Numbered from the stretch's first letter, positions 49,991 to 60,205 are shown. The stretch: 64,000 nt of DNA from Pseudomonas putida (GCF_016406145.1 NZ_CP066306.1:3472001-3536000), one strand, 5' to 3'. Translations and numbers: made by a program. Notes: generated by a model not told the origin, from the letters alone.

Positions 49991-51202
49991 ATGTCCCCCC
50001 TCCTCCGCGTCCTCAACCGCACCAGCCTGGTGACCCAGATCGTCATCGGCCTGATCGCCGGTATTGCCCTGGCCTTGCTTGCGCCAGCCATCGCCCTCGA
50101 CCTGGGCTTTCTCGGCAAGGTGTTCGTCAGCGCCCTGAAAGCAGTCGCGCCGGTGCTGGTGTTCATTCTGGTCATGGCTTCGATCGCCAACCATCGCCAT
50201 GGCCAGGAAACCCACATCCGCCCGATTCTCTGGCTGTACCTGCTGGGCACCTTCTCCGCTGCAGTGGTGGCCGTTGTCGCCAGCATGCTGTTCCCTTCGC
50301 AGCTTGCCCTGAGCGCCGGCGATGTCACCCTGAGCGCGCCTGGCGGTATCGGTGAAGTGCTGCAAAACCTGGTGCTGAGCGCCGTCGACAACCCGATAAA
50401 CGCCCTGCTCAACGCCAATTTCATTGGTGTGCTGACCTGGGCCATCGGTTTGGGCGTGGCCCTGCGCCATGCCGGCGAAACCACCCGCACCGTGGTCGAG
50501 GACCTGTCCAACGGTGTAACCCTGATAGTACGGGTGGTCATCCGCTTCGCCCCGTTGGGCATTTTCGGCCTGGTCAGCTCGACACTCGCCCAGTCAGGCC
50601 TCGATGCCCTGCTTGGCTACCTGCACCTGCTGGCAGTGCTGATCGGCTGCATGCTGTTCGTGGCGCTGGTGATGAACCCGCTGATCGTGTTCTGGAAGAT
50701 CCGCCGCAACCCTTACCCACTGACGCTGCTGTGCCTGCGCGAGAGCGGTATCACGGCCTTCTTCACCCGCAGTTCGGCGGCCAACATTCCGGTCAACCTG
50801 GCACTGTCCGAGCGCCTGGGCCTGCATGAGGACACCTACTCGGTGTCGATCCCGCTGGGTGCGACCATCAACATGGCTGGCGCGGCCATCACTATCACCG
50901 TGCTGACCCTGGCAGCGGTGCATACGCTGGGCATCCCGGTCGACCTGCCTACCGCGGTGCTGCTGAGCATGGTGGCGGCGGTCTGCGCCTGTGGTGCGTC
51001 AGGCGTGGCTGGCGGTTCGCTGCTGCTGATCCCGCTGGCGTGCAGCCTGTTCGGCATTCCCAGCGAAATCGCCATGCAGGTGGTGGCTGTGGGCTTCATC
51101 ATTGGCGTGCTGCAGGATTCGGCAGAGACTGCGCTGAATTCTTCGACCGACGTGCTATTCACTGCGGCGGCCTGCCAGGCGCAAGAGCGCCGTAGTGCTT
51201 GA
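49991..51202 (+). CDS. sstT: Serine/threonine:Na+ symporter SstT
   Basis: A 403-residue DAACS-family carrier: [63 protein letters not shown] (serine-rich loop and core), and [20 protein letters not shown]. Length and the loop fit SstT rather than DctA. It imports L-serine and L-threonine with sodium. Confidence 0.9.
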   Translation: MSPLLRVLNRTSLVTQIVIGLIAGIALALLAPAIALDLGFLGKVFVSALKAVAPVLVFILVMASIANHRHGQETHIRPILWLYLLGTFSAAVVAVVASMLFPSQLALSAGDVTLSAPGGIGEVLQNLVLSAVDNPINALLNANFIGVLTWAIGLGVALRHAGETTRTVVEDLSNGVTLIVRVVIRFAPLGIFGLVSSTLAQSGLDALLGYLHLLAVLIGCMLFVALVMNPLIVFWKIRRNPYPLTLLCLRESGITAFFTRSSAANIPVNLALSERLGLHEDTYSVSIPLGATINMAGAAITITVLTLAAVHTLGIPVDLPTAVLLSMVAAVCACGASGVAGGSLLLIPLACSLFGIPSEIAMQVVAVGFIIGVLQDSAETALNSSTDVLFTAAACQAQERRSA

Positions 51203-51210
51203 GATAGCCA

Positions 51211-51250
51211 GGGCCGCGTAGCGGCCCATTCGCCGGCAAGCCGGCCCACA
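51211..51250 (-). repeat. REP element, inverted copy of a pair
   Basis: GGGCCGC-GTA-GCGGCCC hairpin followed by CCCATTCGCCGGCAAGCCGG, the reverse orientation of the copy at 51331. The two form a bipartite element in the sstT-yceH gap. Confidence 0.75.
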
Positions 51251-51330
51251 ATAGATGGCGTCAAGGTTTGAAATCAAGCAACACTGCAGCCCCACAGGCT
51301 CTGCACATGCCTTGAGTTCAGGGCCAGTCT

Positions 51331-51358
51331 GTGGGCGCCGGCTTGCCGGCGATGGGGC
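51331..51358 (+). repeat. REP element, forward copy of a pair
   Basis: TGTGGGCGCCGGCTTGCCGG then CGATGGGG, facing the copy at 51211-51250 about 80 bp away, as in P. putida REP pairs. Confidence 0.75.
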
Positions 51359-51423
51359 AGTGATTGCTTAACCCGGGCGCTTTACCTACGCTAGTGGCCT
51401 TTTCCTCGCAATGAGACTTGGCC

Positions 51424-52071
51424 ATGTCAGAAAATCAAACCGCAGACGAAGGCCGCTTCAGCAGTACCGAGATCCGCATTCTTGGCGCGCTGATCGAAAA
51501 ACAGGCCACCAGCCCTGAAAGCTACCCACTGACTCTCAATGCCCTGGTGCTGGCCTGCAACCAGAAGACCAGCCGTGAGCCTGTCATGAACCTGACCCAG
51601 GGCCAGGTTGGCCAGGCGCTGCGTGCCCTGGAAAGCCAGGACATGACCCGGCTGCAGATGGGCAGCCGCGCTGACCGTTGGGAGCAACGGGTGGACAAGG
51701 CACTGGAGCTGGTACCGGCCCAGCTGATACTGATGGGCCTGATGTTCCTGCGTGGGCCGCAAACCCTCAACGAGCTGCTGACCCGTAGCAACCGCTTGCA
51801 CGACTTCGATGACACCGAACAGATCCAGCACCAGCTGGAGCGCCTGATCTCCCGCGGCCTGGCACTGCACCTGCCACGCCAGGCTGGCCAGCGCGAAGAC
51901 CGCTATACCCATGCACTGGGTGACCCGGCAGAAATCGAGCAGATTCTTGCCGCTCGCCAGCAGGAAGGTGGGGCGCGCAGCAGTGGCGGCAATGTGTCGG
52001 AAGAAAGGATCGAAGCCTTGGAAGCAAGGATTGCCGCGCTGGAGGCGCGCCTGGCCGAACTTGAAGGCTAA
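51424..52071 (+). CDS. YceH/DUF480 protein
   Basis: A 215-residue conserved protein of the DUF480/YceH family with two winged-helix-like domains ([43 protein letters not shown]) and a C-terminal heptad coil ([21 protein letters not shown]). Present in most gamma-proteobacteria, function undefined. The start is the ATG in GCCATG; a TTG two codons earlier is less likely. Confidence 0.87.
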
Positions 52072-52076
52072 GCCAC

Positions 52077-52265
52077 TCAGTGTTCCGGTTCTGGGAAGTT
52101 GCGGCAGCTTTTGCGCTCGGCCATTTCCCGGTCACTGGGGCGCTGGTCGACGAACACGGTACGGCCGTCTGCGTAGATTTCCAGGTAACCCCAGTGCAGG
52201 TCCTGCTCCTGCTGCCCGGGCTGGGGTGGCACTAGCCACCAGGGTTCGCGGCTGATCAGGGTCAT
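52077..52265 (-). CDS. Small hypothetical protein, 62 residues
   Basis: A 62-residue acidic/Trp-rich protein (REPWWLVPPQPGQQEQDLHW) with no signal or membrane segment. It sits 5 bp from the end of yceH in the convergent sense and is not recognised. Codon use looks coding and the start has a modest GGGAATT leader. It may be a Pseudomonas-only family. Confidence 0.55.
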   Translation of the reverse strand: MTLISREPWWLVPPQPGQQEQDLHWGYLEIYADGRTVFVDQRPSDREMAERKSCRNFPEPEH

Positions 52266-52320
52266 GGCTTGAATTCCCGAGGGTGTCTGCAGTAAGCATA
52301 GACACCCCCGGTTTTCAGGA

Positions 52321-53883
52321 TTACGCCGGCGCCGAGGTACGGATCAGGTGATCGAAGGCCGCCAGCGATGCCTTGGCACCCTCGCCCACCGCAATGACGA
52401 TCTGTTTGTACGGCACGGTGGTCACATCGCCGGCTGCGAACACGCCCGGGATGCTGGTCGCACCTCTGGCATCGACGATGATCTCACCGCGCGGCGACAG
52501 CTCGACCGTCCCCTTGAGCCAGTCGGTGTTAGGCAACAGGCCGATCTGCACAAAGATACCTTCCAGCGCCAGGTCATGCTGCTCGTCGGTGGTACGGTCC
52601 TTGTAGCGCAGGCCGGTTACCTTCTCGCCATTGCCCACCACTTCGGTGGTCAGCGCGCTGGTGATCACCTTGACGTTCGGCAGGCTGTGCAACTTGCGCT
52701 GCAGCACGGCATCGGCACGCAGCTGGCTGTCGAATTCGATCAACGTCACCTGGGCGACGATGCCTGCCAGGTCAATGGCTGCTTCCACGCCGGAGTTGCC
52801 GCCGCCGATCACCGCCACACGCTTGCCCTTGAACAACGGGCCGTCGCAGTGCGGGCAGTAAGCCACGCCACGGGCGCGGTATTCCTGCTCACCCGGCACG
52901 TTCATTTCGCGCCAGCGGGCGCCGGTGGCGAGGATCACAGTCTTGGCTTTGAGCGAGGCACCGCCGGCAAGGCGTACTTCGTGCAGGCCGCCGTCGGTGG
53001 CAGGAATCAGTGCTTCACCGCGCTGCAGGTTCATGATGTCGACGTCGTACTGCTTGACGTGCTCTTCCAGTGCAGTTGCCAGTTTCGGCCCCTCGGTTTC
53101 CTGCACCGAGATGAAGTTCTCGATGGCCATGGTATCGAGCACCTGGCCGCCGAAGCGCTCGGCAGCGACACCGGTACGGATGCCTTTGCGTGCTGCGTAG
53201 ATGGCGGCCGCGGCACCGGCGGGGCCACCGCCGACCACCAGCACATCAAAGGCGTCCTTGGCGTTGATCTTTTCGGCCTGGCGGGTGCCGGCGTTGGTGT
53301 CGATCTTGCCGAGGATTTCTTCCAGGCCCATGCGCCCCTGGCCGAACACTTCGCCGTTCAGGTAGATGCTGGGCACTGCCATGATCTTGCGCGACTCGAC
53401 TTCATCCTGGAACAGCGCACCGTCGATGGCCACGTGGCGTACGTTCGGGTTGAGCACCGCCATCAGGTTCAGCGCCTGGACCACGTCCGGGCAGTTCTGG
53501 CACGACAGCGAGAAGTAGGTCTCGAAGGTGAACTCGCCTTCCAAGGCCTGGATCTGCTCGATCACTTCGGCACTGGCCTTGGAGGGGTGGCCGCCAACTT
53601 GCAGCAGCGCCAGCACCAGGGAGGTGAATTCGTGGCCCATGGGGATGCCGGCAAAACGCAGGCTGATGTCAGCGCCCGGGCGGTTGAGCGAGAACGAAGG
53701 CCGACGGGCGTCGGTGCCGTCCGCGCTCAAGGTAATGAGGTTCGACAGGCTGGCAATTTCCACCAGCAGGTCGTGCAATTCGCGGGACTTCGCGCCGTCG
53801 TCGAGGGAAGCAACGATCTCGATCGGCTGGGTGACCCGCTCCAGGTAGGTTTTCAGTTGCGATTTAAGCGTGGCGTCCAACAT
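52321..53883 (-). CDS. ahpF: Alkyl hydroperoxide reductase flavoprotein subunit AhpF
   Basis: A 520-residue NADH-dependent disulfide reductase that recharges AhpC. Domain order: N-terminal thioredoxin-like pair (residues 1-200) with redox pair SCQNC near 128-131, then a thioredoxin-reductase part with [19 protein letters not shown], the active pair CPHC near 345-348, and NADH motif [12 protein letters not shown]. The ATG at 53883 follows AAGGA. It lies 125 bp after ahpC on the same strand with a terminator-like hairpin between them. Confidence 0.95.
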   Translation of the reverse strand: MLDATLKSQLKTYLERVTQPIEIVASLDDGAKSRELHDLLVEIASLSNLITLSADGTDARRPSFSLNRPGADISLRFAGIPMGHEFTSLVLALLQVGGHPSKASAEVIEQIQALEGEFTFETYFSLSCQNCPDVVQALNLMAVLNPNVRHVAIDGALFQDEVESRKIMAVPSIYLNGEVFGQGRMGLEEILGKIDTNAGTRQAEKINAKDAFDVLVVGGGPAGAAAAIYAARKGIRTGVAAERFGGQVLDTMAIENFISVQETEGPKLATALEEHVKQYDVDIMNLQRGEALIPATDGGLHEVRLAGGASLKAKTVILATGARWREMNVPGEQEYRARGVAYCPHCDGPLFKGKRVAVIGGGNSGVEAAIDLAGIVAQVTLIEFDSQLRADAVLQRKLHSLPNVKVITSALTTEVVGNGEKVTGLRYKDRTTDEQHDLALEGIFVQIGLLPNTDWLKGTVELSPRGEIIVDARGATSIPGVFAAGDVTTVPYKQIVIAVGEGAKASLAAFDHLIRTSAPA

Positions 53884-53913
53884 ACGGGCGATTCCTTTTT
53901 CAATCTTCGGATA

Positions 53914-53945
53914 CAAAAACGCCCAGGCAATAGCGCCCGGGCGTT
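53914..53945 (-). terminator. Rho-independent terminator of ahpC
   Basis: On the minus strand CGCCCGGGCGC-TATT-GCCTGGGCG forms a strong stem followed by five Ts. It lies 60 bp past the ahpC stop and before ahpF, so ahpF partly depends on read-through or its own promoter. Confidence 0.75.
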
Positions 53946-54007
53946 TGGCGGGGCAGTGAGTACTTCAGCTTTGGCGGCTGCTCACCGCCCACGACTGGCG
54001 CACGGTC

Positions 54008-54571
54008 TTAGATTTTGCCGACCAGGTCCAGGGATGGCGCGAGGGTAGCTTCGCCTTCTTTCCACTTGGCTGGGCAGACTTCGCCTGGGTGAGCGGCGAT
54101 GTACTGGGCAGCCTTGACCTTGCGCAGCAGCTCGCTGGCGTCGCGGCCTACACCACCGTCGTTGATTTCGACGATCTTGATCTGGCCTTCCGGGTTGATC
54201 ACGAAGGTACCGCGATCGGCCATGCCGGCTTCTTCGATCAGCACGTCGAAGTTGCGCGAGATGACGTGGGTCGGGTCACCGATCAGCGGGTACTTGATCT
54301 TGCTGATGGTGTCGGAAGTGTCGTGCCAGGCTTTGTGGGTGAAGTGGGTGTCGGTGGACACACCGTAGATTTCCACGCCCAGCTTTTGGAACTCGGCGTA
54401 GTTGTCAGCAAGGTCACCCAGCTCGGTCGGGCAGACGAAAGTGAAGTCGGCCGGGTAGAAGAACACGACAGACCACTTGCCCTTCAGGTCGGCTTCGCTT
54501 ACCTGAACGAATTCGCCGTTGTGGAAGGCGGTGGCGTTGAACGGTTTGACCTGGCTGTTGATGATAGGCAT
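54008..54571 (-). CDS. ahpC: Alkyl hydroperoxide reductase peroxiredoxin AhpC
   Basis: A 187-residue typical 2-Cys peroxiredoxin. Peroxidatic Cys in [13 protein letters not shown] (about residue 47) and resolving Cys in [10 protein letters not shown] (about 165). It reduces H2O2, organic peroxides and peroxynitrite and is recharged by AhpF, encoded next on the same strand. An OxyR-type site lies 73-109 bp before the ATG. Confidence 0.96.
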   Translation of the reverse strand: MPIINSQVKPFNATAFHNGEFVQVSEADLKGKWSVVFFYPADFTFVCPTELGDLADNYAEFQKLGVEIYGVSTDTHFTHKAWHDTSDTISKIKYPLIGDPTHVISRNFDVLIEEAGMADRGTFVINPEGQIKIVEINDGGVGRDASELLRKVKAAQYIAAHPGEVCPAKWKEGEATLAPSLDLVGKI

Positions 54572-54643
54572 GAGAGACGCTCCTTCATGGGGTTGAAATC
54601 AGTTGACGGAGAGAATCCTAACCGCTGGTCGCCACGAAGGCTC

Positions 54644-54680
54644 ATTGGCAAACCTCATGCTTGCGATTGGTTTTGGCTAT
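54644..54680 (-). promoter_or_regulatory. OxyR-type operator of ahpC
   Basis: On the coding strand ATAG-N7-CAAT-N7-ATGA-N7-CAAT matches the OxyR pattern ATAG-N7-CTAT-N7-ATAG-N7-CTAT at 13 of 16 fixed bases with exact spacing. A TAGGAT -10 (54615-54620) lies just downstream, so the site abuts the -35 region, the usual place for an activator. Confidence 0.65.
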
Positions 54681-54801
54681 AAGCGAGGTTTATTAATAGA
54701 AGGGATTGGGCTGAGCAAAGGATTGCGCAAGCATTCAATAGCCTTATAGCTGGCAAGCCAACACACAAGTACAGCGCCGAGCTTGAGAGCTGGGCCGTAC
54801 C

Positions 54802-54829
54802 TGTGGGAGCCGGCTTGCCGGCGATGGGG
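54802..54829 (+). repeat. REP element downstream of gor
   Basis: TGTGGGAGCCGGCTTGCCGG then CGATGGGG, 10 bp past the gor stop. Same core as the copy at 51331. May also act in transcript 3' end protection. Confidence 0.75.
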
Positions 54830-54839
54830 TCCGTGAGGT

Positions 54840-56195
54840 TTAGCGCGTAACGGTCCGCATGGTGACGAACTCTTCCGCCGCCGTCGGGTGCACGCCAATG
54901 GTCTCGTCGAACTGCTGCTTGGTAGCGCCTGCCTTCAGGGCAACACCCAACCCCTGGATGATCTCGCCGGCATCAGGGCCGACCATGTGGCAGCCCAGCA
55001 CCTTGTCGGTCTCGGCGTCCACCACCAGCTTCATCAGGGTCTTTTCCTGGATGTCGGTGAGGGTCAGCTTCATGGCGCGGAAGCGGCTCTCGAAGACCTG
55101 CACCTTGTGCCCGGCTTCCAGCGCCTGCTCTTCAGTCAGGCCCACGGTACCGATCGGCGGCTGGCTGAAAACTGCGGTGGGGATGTTCTGGTAATCCACC
55201 GGGCGGTACTGCTCGGGTTTGAACAGGCGCCGCGCCACGGCCATGCCTTCGGCCAGGGCGACCGGGGTGAGCTGCACGCGGCCAATCACATCACCAATGG
55301 CCAGGATCGACGGGGCGGTGGTCTGGTACTGCTCGTCGACGCGGATATAACCGCGCGCGTCCAGCTCCACACCGGTGTTCTCCAGGCCCAGGTTGTCGAG
55401 CATCGGGCGTCGGCCGGTGGCGTAGAACACACAATCGGTGACCAGCTCGCGGCCATCCTTGAGCGTGGCCTTGAGGCTGCCGTCCTCAAGCTGCTCGATG
55501 CGCTGGATATCGGCATTGAACTGCAAGTCCATGCCGCGTTTTTCCAGTTCTTCCTTCAGGTGGGTACGCACCGAGCCGTCGAAGCCGCGCAGGAACATCT
55601 CGCCGCGGTACAGCAAGGTGGTGGCGGCGCCCAGGCCTTGGAAAATGCCGGCAAACTCGACCGCGATATAGCCGCCCCCCACCACCAGCACCCGGCGTGG
55701 CAGTTCTTTGAGGTAGAACGCCTCGTTGGAGGTGATGGCCAGTTCTTTGCCCGGGATATCCGGCACCTGTGGCCAGCCACCCGTAGCGATGAGGATGTGC
55801 CCGGCGCTGTAGCGCTGGCCTTGCACTTCCACTTCGTTGGCGCCGGTGATGCGCGCATGGCCTTCCAGCAAGGTCACGCCGCTGTTGACCAGCAGGTTGC
55901 GATAGATGCCGTTGAGGCGCTCGATTTCGCGGTTCTTGTTGGCGATCAGGGTACCCCAGTCGAAGTGGCCCTCTTCCAAGGACCAGCCGTAGCCGGCTGC
56001 CTGCTCAAGCTCATCGGCGACGTGGGCGCCATACACCAGCAGCTTCTTGGGCACACAACCAACGTTGACGCAGGTGCCACCCAGGTAGCGGCTCTCGGCC
56101 ACCGCCACTTTTGCGCCAAAGCCCGCGGCGAAGCGTGCCGCTCGCACACCACCGGACCCGGCACCAATCACGAACAGATCAAAATCGTAGGCCAT
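54840..56195 (-). CDS. gor: Glutathione-disulfide reductase
   Basis: A 451-residue FAD/NADPH disulfide reductase. [20 protein letters not shown] start, redox pair in [14 protein letters not shown] near 38-51, NADPH motif [19 protein letters not shown], and active-site His in [11 protein letters not shown] near the end. It keeps glutathione reduced in the cytoplasm and complements the AhpCF defence next to it. Own transcription unit. Confidence 0.95.
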   Translation of the reverse strand: MAYDFDLFVIGAGSGGVRAARFAAGFGAKVAVAESRYLGGTCVNVGCVPKKLLVYGAHVADELEQAAGYGWSLEEGHFDWGTLIANKNREIERLNGIYRNLLVNSGVTLLEGHARITGANEVEVQGQRYSAGHILIATGGWPQVPDIPGKELAITSNEAFYLKELPRRVLVVGGGYIAVEFAGIFQGLGAATTLLYRGEMFLRGFDGSVRTHLKEELEKRGMDLQFNADIQRIEQLEDGSLKATLKDGRELVTDCVFYATGRRPMLDNLGLENTGVELDARGYIRVDEQYQTTAPSILAIGDVIGRVQLTPVALAEGMAVARRLFKPEQYRPVDYQNIPTAVFSQPPIGTVGLTEEQALEAGHKVQVFESRFRAMKLTLTDIQEKTLMKLVVDAETDKVLGCHMVGPDAGEIIQGLGVALKAGATKQQFDETIGVHPTAAEEFVTMRTVTR

Positions 56196-56247
56196 GTATT
56201 CAGTCTCCTTGGCTGGCGCTCAGCATACCGCCGTTGGCCGCCACAAA

Positions 56248-56273
56248 CAAAAAAGCCACCCCGAAGGGTGGCT
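56248..56273 (-). terminator. Rho-independent terminator of galU
   Basis: On the minus strand AGCCACCC-TTCG-GGGTGGCT with a stable UUCG loop, followed by six Ts. 20 bp past the galU stop. Convincing terminator. Confidence 0.85.
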
Positions 56274-56293
56274 CGTCGACCTGCAGGGGCTTA

Positions 56294-57133
56294 TCAGTAA
56301 GCCTTGCCAGTCTTGTAGTAGTTCTCGAAGCAGAAATTGGTCGCGTCGATATAGCCTTCGGCGCCACCGCAGTCGAAACGCTGGCCCTTGAACTTGTAGG
56401 CGATCACGCAGCCGTTCTGTGCCTGCTGCATCAGTGCGTCGGTGATCTGGATCTCGCCGCCCTTGCCCGGTGGGGTGTTGCGGATGATATCGAAGATATC
56501 CGGGGTCAGGATGTAGCGGCCGATGATCGCCAGGTTAGATGGGGCGTCTTCCGGCGCAGGCTTTTCGACCATGTTGGTCACACGGAAGATGTCATCGCGG
56601 ATCATGTCGCCGGCAATCACGCCGTACTTGTTGGTTTCCTGCGGATCGACTTCCTGGATGGCGATGATCGAGCAGCGGAACTGGTTGTACAGCTTGACCA
56701 TCTGGGTCAGTACGCCATCACCTTCCGGGTTGACGCACAGGTCGTCCGCCAGCACCACGGCAAACGGTTCGTCACCGATCAGCGGCTGGCCGGTCAGAAT
56801 GGCGTGGCCCAGGCCTTTCATTTCGGTCTGGCGGGTGTAGGAGAACGAGCACTCGTTGAGCAGGCGGCGGATGCCGACCAGGTATTTTTCCTTGTCGGTG
56901 CCTTTGATCTGGTTTTCCAGCTCGTAGCTGATGTCGAAGTGGTCTTCCAGGGCGCGCTTGCCGCGGCCGGTGACAATGGAAATCTCGTTCAGGCCAGCGT
57001 CCAGGGCCTCTTCAACGCCATACTGGATCAGTGGCTTGTTGACCACCGGCAGCATTTCCTTGGGCATGGCTTTGGTAGCAGGCAGGAAGCGAGTGCCGTA
57101 ACCGGCTGCCGGGAACAAGCATTTCTTGATCAT
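56294..57133 (-). CDS. galU: UTP-glucose-1-phosphate uridylyltransferase
   Basis: A 279-residue nucleotidyltransferase: FPAAGYGTRFLPATKAMPKE (residues 7-26) is the UTP loop and KPLIQYGVEEA follows. It makes UDP-glucose for trehalose, LPS and exopolysaccharide. Directly upstream ugd, on the same strand and 48 bp away, turns UDP-glucose into UDP-glucuronate. Confidence 0.95.
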   Translation of the reverse strand: MIKKCLFPAAGYGTRFLPATKAMPKEMLPVVNKPLIQYGVEEALDAGLNEISIVTGRGKRALEDHFDISYELENQIKGTDKEKYLVGIRRLLNECSFSYTRQTEMKGLGHAILTGQPLIGDEPFAVVLADDLCVNPEGDGVLTQMVKLYNQFRCSIIAIQEVDPQETNKYGVIAGDMIRDDIFRVTNMVEKPAPEDAPSNLAIIGRYILTPDIFDIIRNTPPGKGGEIQITDALMQQAQNGCVIAYKFKGQRFDCGGAEGYIDATNFCFENYYKTGKAY

Positions 57134-57181
57134 ATACGTCCTTAAACAAAGGCAGAGCCTGTGGAATTCGGCGCAGTCTAA

Positions 57182-58543
57182 TCAGGCGGCAGTCACCTTA
57201 CAATGCCCCGCCTGCGGCCGACCGATGCCATGATAGAGATAACCCAGTGTAGATAGTTCCAAGGGATCGTAAATATTACGGCCATCAAATATCACCGGCA
57301 TGCGCATCAGCCCGCGCACACGGCTGAAATCCGGTTGGCGGAACTGCTTCCATTCAGTCACCAGGGCCAGTGCATCGGCACCTTCCACGCAGGCGTAGGG
57401 GTCATCGGTGAGTTTCAGTTGGCCATTGGCCAGCGCCTGCGCATAGCGCTCGGCAACCCCGGCCAGCGCCACCGGGTCACAGGCCTGCACGCGTGTACCT
57501 GCGGCCAGCAAGGCATCGAGCAGCACCAGGCTGGGCGCTTCGCGCAGGTCATCGGTGCCCGGTTTGAAAGCCAGCCCCCATACCGCCACGGTACGCCCAC
57601 GCATGAACCCACCGAAATGCTGCTGCAGCGCGGTGAACAACAGGGTTTTCTGCTGATCGTTGCGCGCTTGTACTGCCCGCAGGATTGCAGGCTGATAACC
57701 TTGCTGCTCGGCTGTGCGGACCAACGCGCGGATATCCTTCGGGAAGCATGACCCCCCATAACCACAGCCGGCATAGATGAAATGGCTGCCGATGCGCCGG
57801 TCGCTACCAATGCCGTGGCGCACTTGTTCTATGTCCACGCCCAGGTGTGCGCACAGCCCGGCAAGTTCATTGATGAACGATATTTTGGTTGCCAGGAAGG
57901 CATTGGCTGCGTACTTGCTGAACTCGGCCGCACGCGGGGACATCACCAGGATACGTTCGCGATTGCGCACAAAGGGCGCGTAGAGGCGTTGCAGGCACTG
58001 CCGTGCTGCCTCGTTGTCCGTGCCGATGATGATGCGGTCCGGGCGCATGAAATCGTCGATGGCGCTGCCTTCCTTGAGAAACTCCGGGTTGCTCGCCACC
58101 TCGACAGTAAAACCGGCGCTGCGGTCGCGCAGGCCCTGCATCACGTGCCGGGCCACGCGCTCTGCGGTGCCGACTGGCACGGTGGACTTGTTGACCACCA
58201 GGCAACTGCGCGGCAAATGGCGGCCAAGGCTGTCGGCCACGGCCAGCACGTGCTCCAGATCGGCCGAGCCATCTTCCTGGCTGGGCGTGCCGACAGCGAT
58301 GAACACCACCTGCGCCTTGGCCAGCGACGGCTGCCACTGGTCGCTGAAGCTCAGCAGCCCTTGGCCGACCCCAGACTGCAGCAGTGCCTGCAGCCCCGGT
58401 TCATGGATCGGACACTGGCCCTGACGCAGTTGTGCCAGGCGGTGCGGGTCGCGCTCCAGGCACACCACCCGGTTGCCCATCCCGGCGAAACAGGCTGCCG
58501 TCACCAGCCCTACATACCCTGCCCCGATCACACAGAGGTCCAT
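57182..58543 (-). CDS. ugd: UDP-glucose 6-dehydrogenase
   Basis: A 453-residue NAD enzyme: MDLCVIGAGYVGLVTAACFA start, and catalytic Cys in CGYGGSCFPKDIRAL near 253-267. It oxidises UDP-glucose to UDP-glucuronate for capsule, LPS or aminoarabinose synthesis. Followed by galU 48 bp on, so the two are likely one transcript supplying nucleotide sugar. Confidence 0.93.
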   Translation of the reverse strand: MDLCVIGAGYVGLVTAACFAGMGNRVVCLERDPHRLAQLRQGQCPIHEPGLQALLQSGVGQGLLSFSDQWQPSLAKAQVVFIAVGTPSQEDGSADLEHVLAVADSLGRHLPRSCLVVNKSTVPVGTAERVARHVMQGLRDRSAGFTVEVASNPEFLKEGSAIDDFMRPDRIIIGTDNEAARQCLQRLYAPFVRNRERILVMSPRAAEFSKYAANAFLATKISFINELAGLCAHLGVDIEQVRHGIGSDRRIGSHFIYAGCGYGGSCFPKDIRALVRTAEQQGYQPAILRAVQARNDQQKTLLFTALQQHFGGFMRGRTVAVWGLAFKPGTDDLREAPSLVLLDALLAAGTRVQACDPVALAGVAERYAQALANGQLKLTDDPYACVEGADALALVTEWKQFRQPDFSRVRGLMRMPVIFDGRNIYDPLELSTLGYLYHGIGRPQAGHCKVTAA

Positions 58544-58643
58544 GGCCGCGCTCCTTGAGTGAGATAGCGGACATTGCTACCCCACGGGGGTTGCAACGCG
58601 GTGACGGCGGGATGACAGAACAGTGAGGCCAAGGATGAGCGCG

Positions 58644-59558
58644 TCAGCTACCGGTTCCCTGCCCGATCAGCACCCCCTCGACCTTCTGCCCATACAGGTT
58701 GACCCCGTCGTTGGCATGGAACTTCACCCGGGTTTTCTCGACAGAGCCATCCACCAGCCGAGGGTCCTGCGGCCGTTCGTGGCGATTGACCCAGGCCGCC
58801 ACATCCCACGCCTGCTGATCACTCAGGCTGCCTGGCCGGCCCAGCGGCATGTTGTGCTTGATGAAGGAGGCCGCCGTATTGATCCGGTGCATGCCGGCGC
58901 CCCAGTTGTAGGAATCCTTGCCCCACAAGGGCGGCATCACGTATTCGCCGGCCACTTTCTGCCCCTCGCCATTATCACCGTGGCAGATGGCGCACTGTTC
59001 GCGGTAGACCTGCTGGCCGCGCTTGAAGTCGTAGCCACCCTGGGGTTGCGGTACTTCAGGGTACCCACGCCCGGCGATCTCCACACCCGTAGGCGCTTTG
59101 GTGGACAGCCAGTAGGCATAGGCCGACAGCGCAGTCATCTGCGGGCTGTCGGCGGCGGGGGGCTTGCCGTTCATGCTGAACTGGAAGCAGCCTTGGATAC
59201 GTTCGGCGTAGGTGTTGACCTTGTCGTTCTTCTTGCGATATGCCGGGTACATCGGGTAAGCACCCCACATCGGCGCGGAGTGTGCCAAGCGGCCTTGGTC
59301 CAGGTGACAGTTGCTGCAGTTCATGCCATTACCCACCGCCTCGGGCATCAGTCGGCGGGTGTCGACGAACAGCGCATGGCCTTCGCGCACCATTTTGCCG
59401 AAGGCGTTGTCTGGCAGTTCGCTTTCAGCAGGAGGCTCGAACTGCGTTGCGGCCTGGGCAGCCGGAATATTCAGCTGCGACTGGTCTTCCATGGCGATGG
59501 GCGCCGCAACAGCATGCCCCATGGCCGACAGCAGCAACGCTGGCATCAATACTTTCAT
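58644..59558 (-). CDS. tsdA: Diheme cytochrome c, thiosulfate dehydrogenase TsdA type
   Basis: A 304-residue periplasmic diheme cytochrome. Signal to about residue 19 (AVAAP), heme motifs CSNCH in GMNCSNCHLDQGR near 81-85 and CAICH near 180-184. The run YPAYRKKNDKVNTYAERIQG followed by CF is that of TsdA, where the Cys after this helix is the unusual His/Cys ligand of heme 1. TsdA joins two thiosulfates to tetrathionate. GGAGG lies 7 bp before the ATG and the start overlaps the tsdB stop by 4 bp. Confidence 0.83.
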   Translation of the reverse strand: MKVLMPALLLSAMGHAVAAPIAMEDQSQLNIPAAQAATQFEPPAESELPDNAFGKMVREGHALFVDTRRLMPEAVGNGMNCSNCHLDQGRLAHSAPMWGAYPMYPAYRKKNDKVNTYAERIQGCFQFSMNGKPPAADSPQMTALSAYAYWLSTKAPTGVEIAGRGYPEVPQPQGGYDFKRGQQVYREQCAICHGDNGEGQKVAGEYVMPPLWGKDSYNWGAGMHRINTAASFIKHNMPLGRPGSLSDQQAWDVAAWVNRHERPQDPRLVDGSVEKTRVKFHANDGVNLYGQKVEGVLIGQGTGS

Positions 59559-60205
59559 GGCTTGACCTCCTGGCTGGCGGGTTTGGCAAAGAATTCGGCA
59601 ATTGCCATGACCTCTTGATCGGTCATGGCCTTGGCCACACCGACCATCAGCTGATTGGGGTCGTTGCTGCGGCTGCCATCGCGCCAGCCGTTGAGTTGCG
59701 CCACCAGGTAGCTGGCAGGCTGCCCGGCCAAGGGCGGAAAGTGCTCGCCAACTCCACTGCCACCAGGGCCATGGCATTGCACGCAACCGGGAATATTGCG
59801 GCTCCAGTCGCCGTAAAGGGCCAGTCGGGTGGTGGGGTCGTCTGCGATTTGCTGGCGGCGCAAGCCGGGGGTCGGGTCGCCAGGCAGGCTGGCCAGGTAG
59901 TCGCTGACGGCCGTGATCTCATCCTCGGTCAAGGCTTTGGCCAGCGGCTCCATCACTGCCTGTTTACGGCTGCCGGCACGCCAGTCATGCAACTGCTTGC
60001 TCAGGTAGCCGGCCGGCAGGCCGGCCAAACGTGGGAACCCAGCGGCGGCTATGCCCTTGCCGTCCGCACCATGGCAGCCCATACAAGCCATGGCGGCGGG
60101 GTTGGCGCCACCCTGGGTGAAGATCTTCTGGCCATCGGCGGCGTGCGCCATGGGCCAGGCCAGGATCAGCAGGCTGCCGATCAGGACTCGACTCAACGGG
60201 GTCAT
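59555..60205 (-). CDS. tsdB: Diheme cytochrome c4-like electron acceptor TsdB
   Basis: A 216-residue c4-type cytochrome with a signal peptide (to about residue 22) and two homologous domains, each with one heme motif (CMGCH near 41-45 and CVQCH near 140-144) and a late Met ligand. In pseudomonads a c4-like TsdB beside TsdA takes its electrons. The ATG at 60205 has GGAG 7 bp upstream; a GTG just before it is less likely. First gene of the pair. Confidence 0.83.
   Translation of the reverse strand: MTPLSRVLIGSLLILAWPMAHAADGQKIFTQGGANPAAMACMGCHGADGKGIAAAGFPRLAGLPAGYLSKQLHDWRAGSRKQAVMEPLAKALTEDEITAVSDYLASLPGDPTPGLRRQQIADDPTTRLALYGDWSRNIPGCVQCHGPGGSGVGEHFPPLAGQPASYLVAQLNGWRDGSRSNDPNQLMVGVAKAMTDQEVMAIAEFFAKPASQEVKP

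Noticed and set aside
47821..51358. Repeats as a CRISPR array or transposon
   Set aside because: Copies are few, palindromic, in varied intergenic spots and without regular spacers; they fit REPs. No cas, transposase or integrase gene is seen in the window.
52348..54048. 566-codon open frame on the plus strand opposite ahpF
   Set aside because: Antisense to ahpF, an intact known gene.
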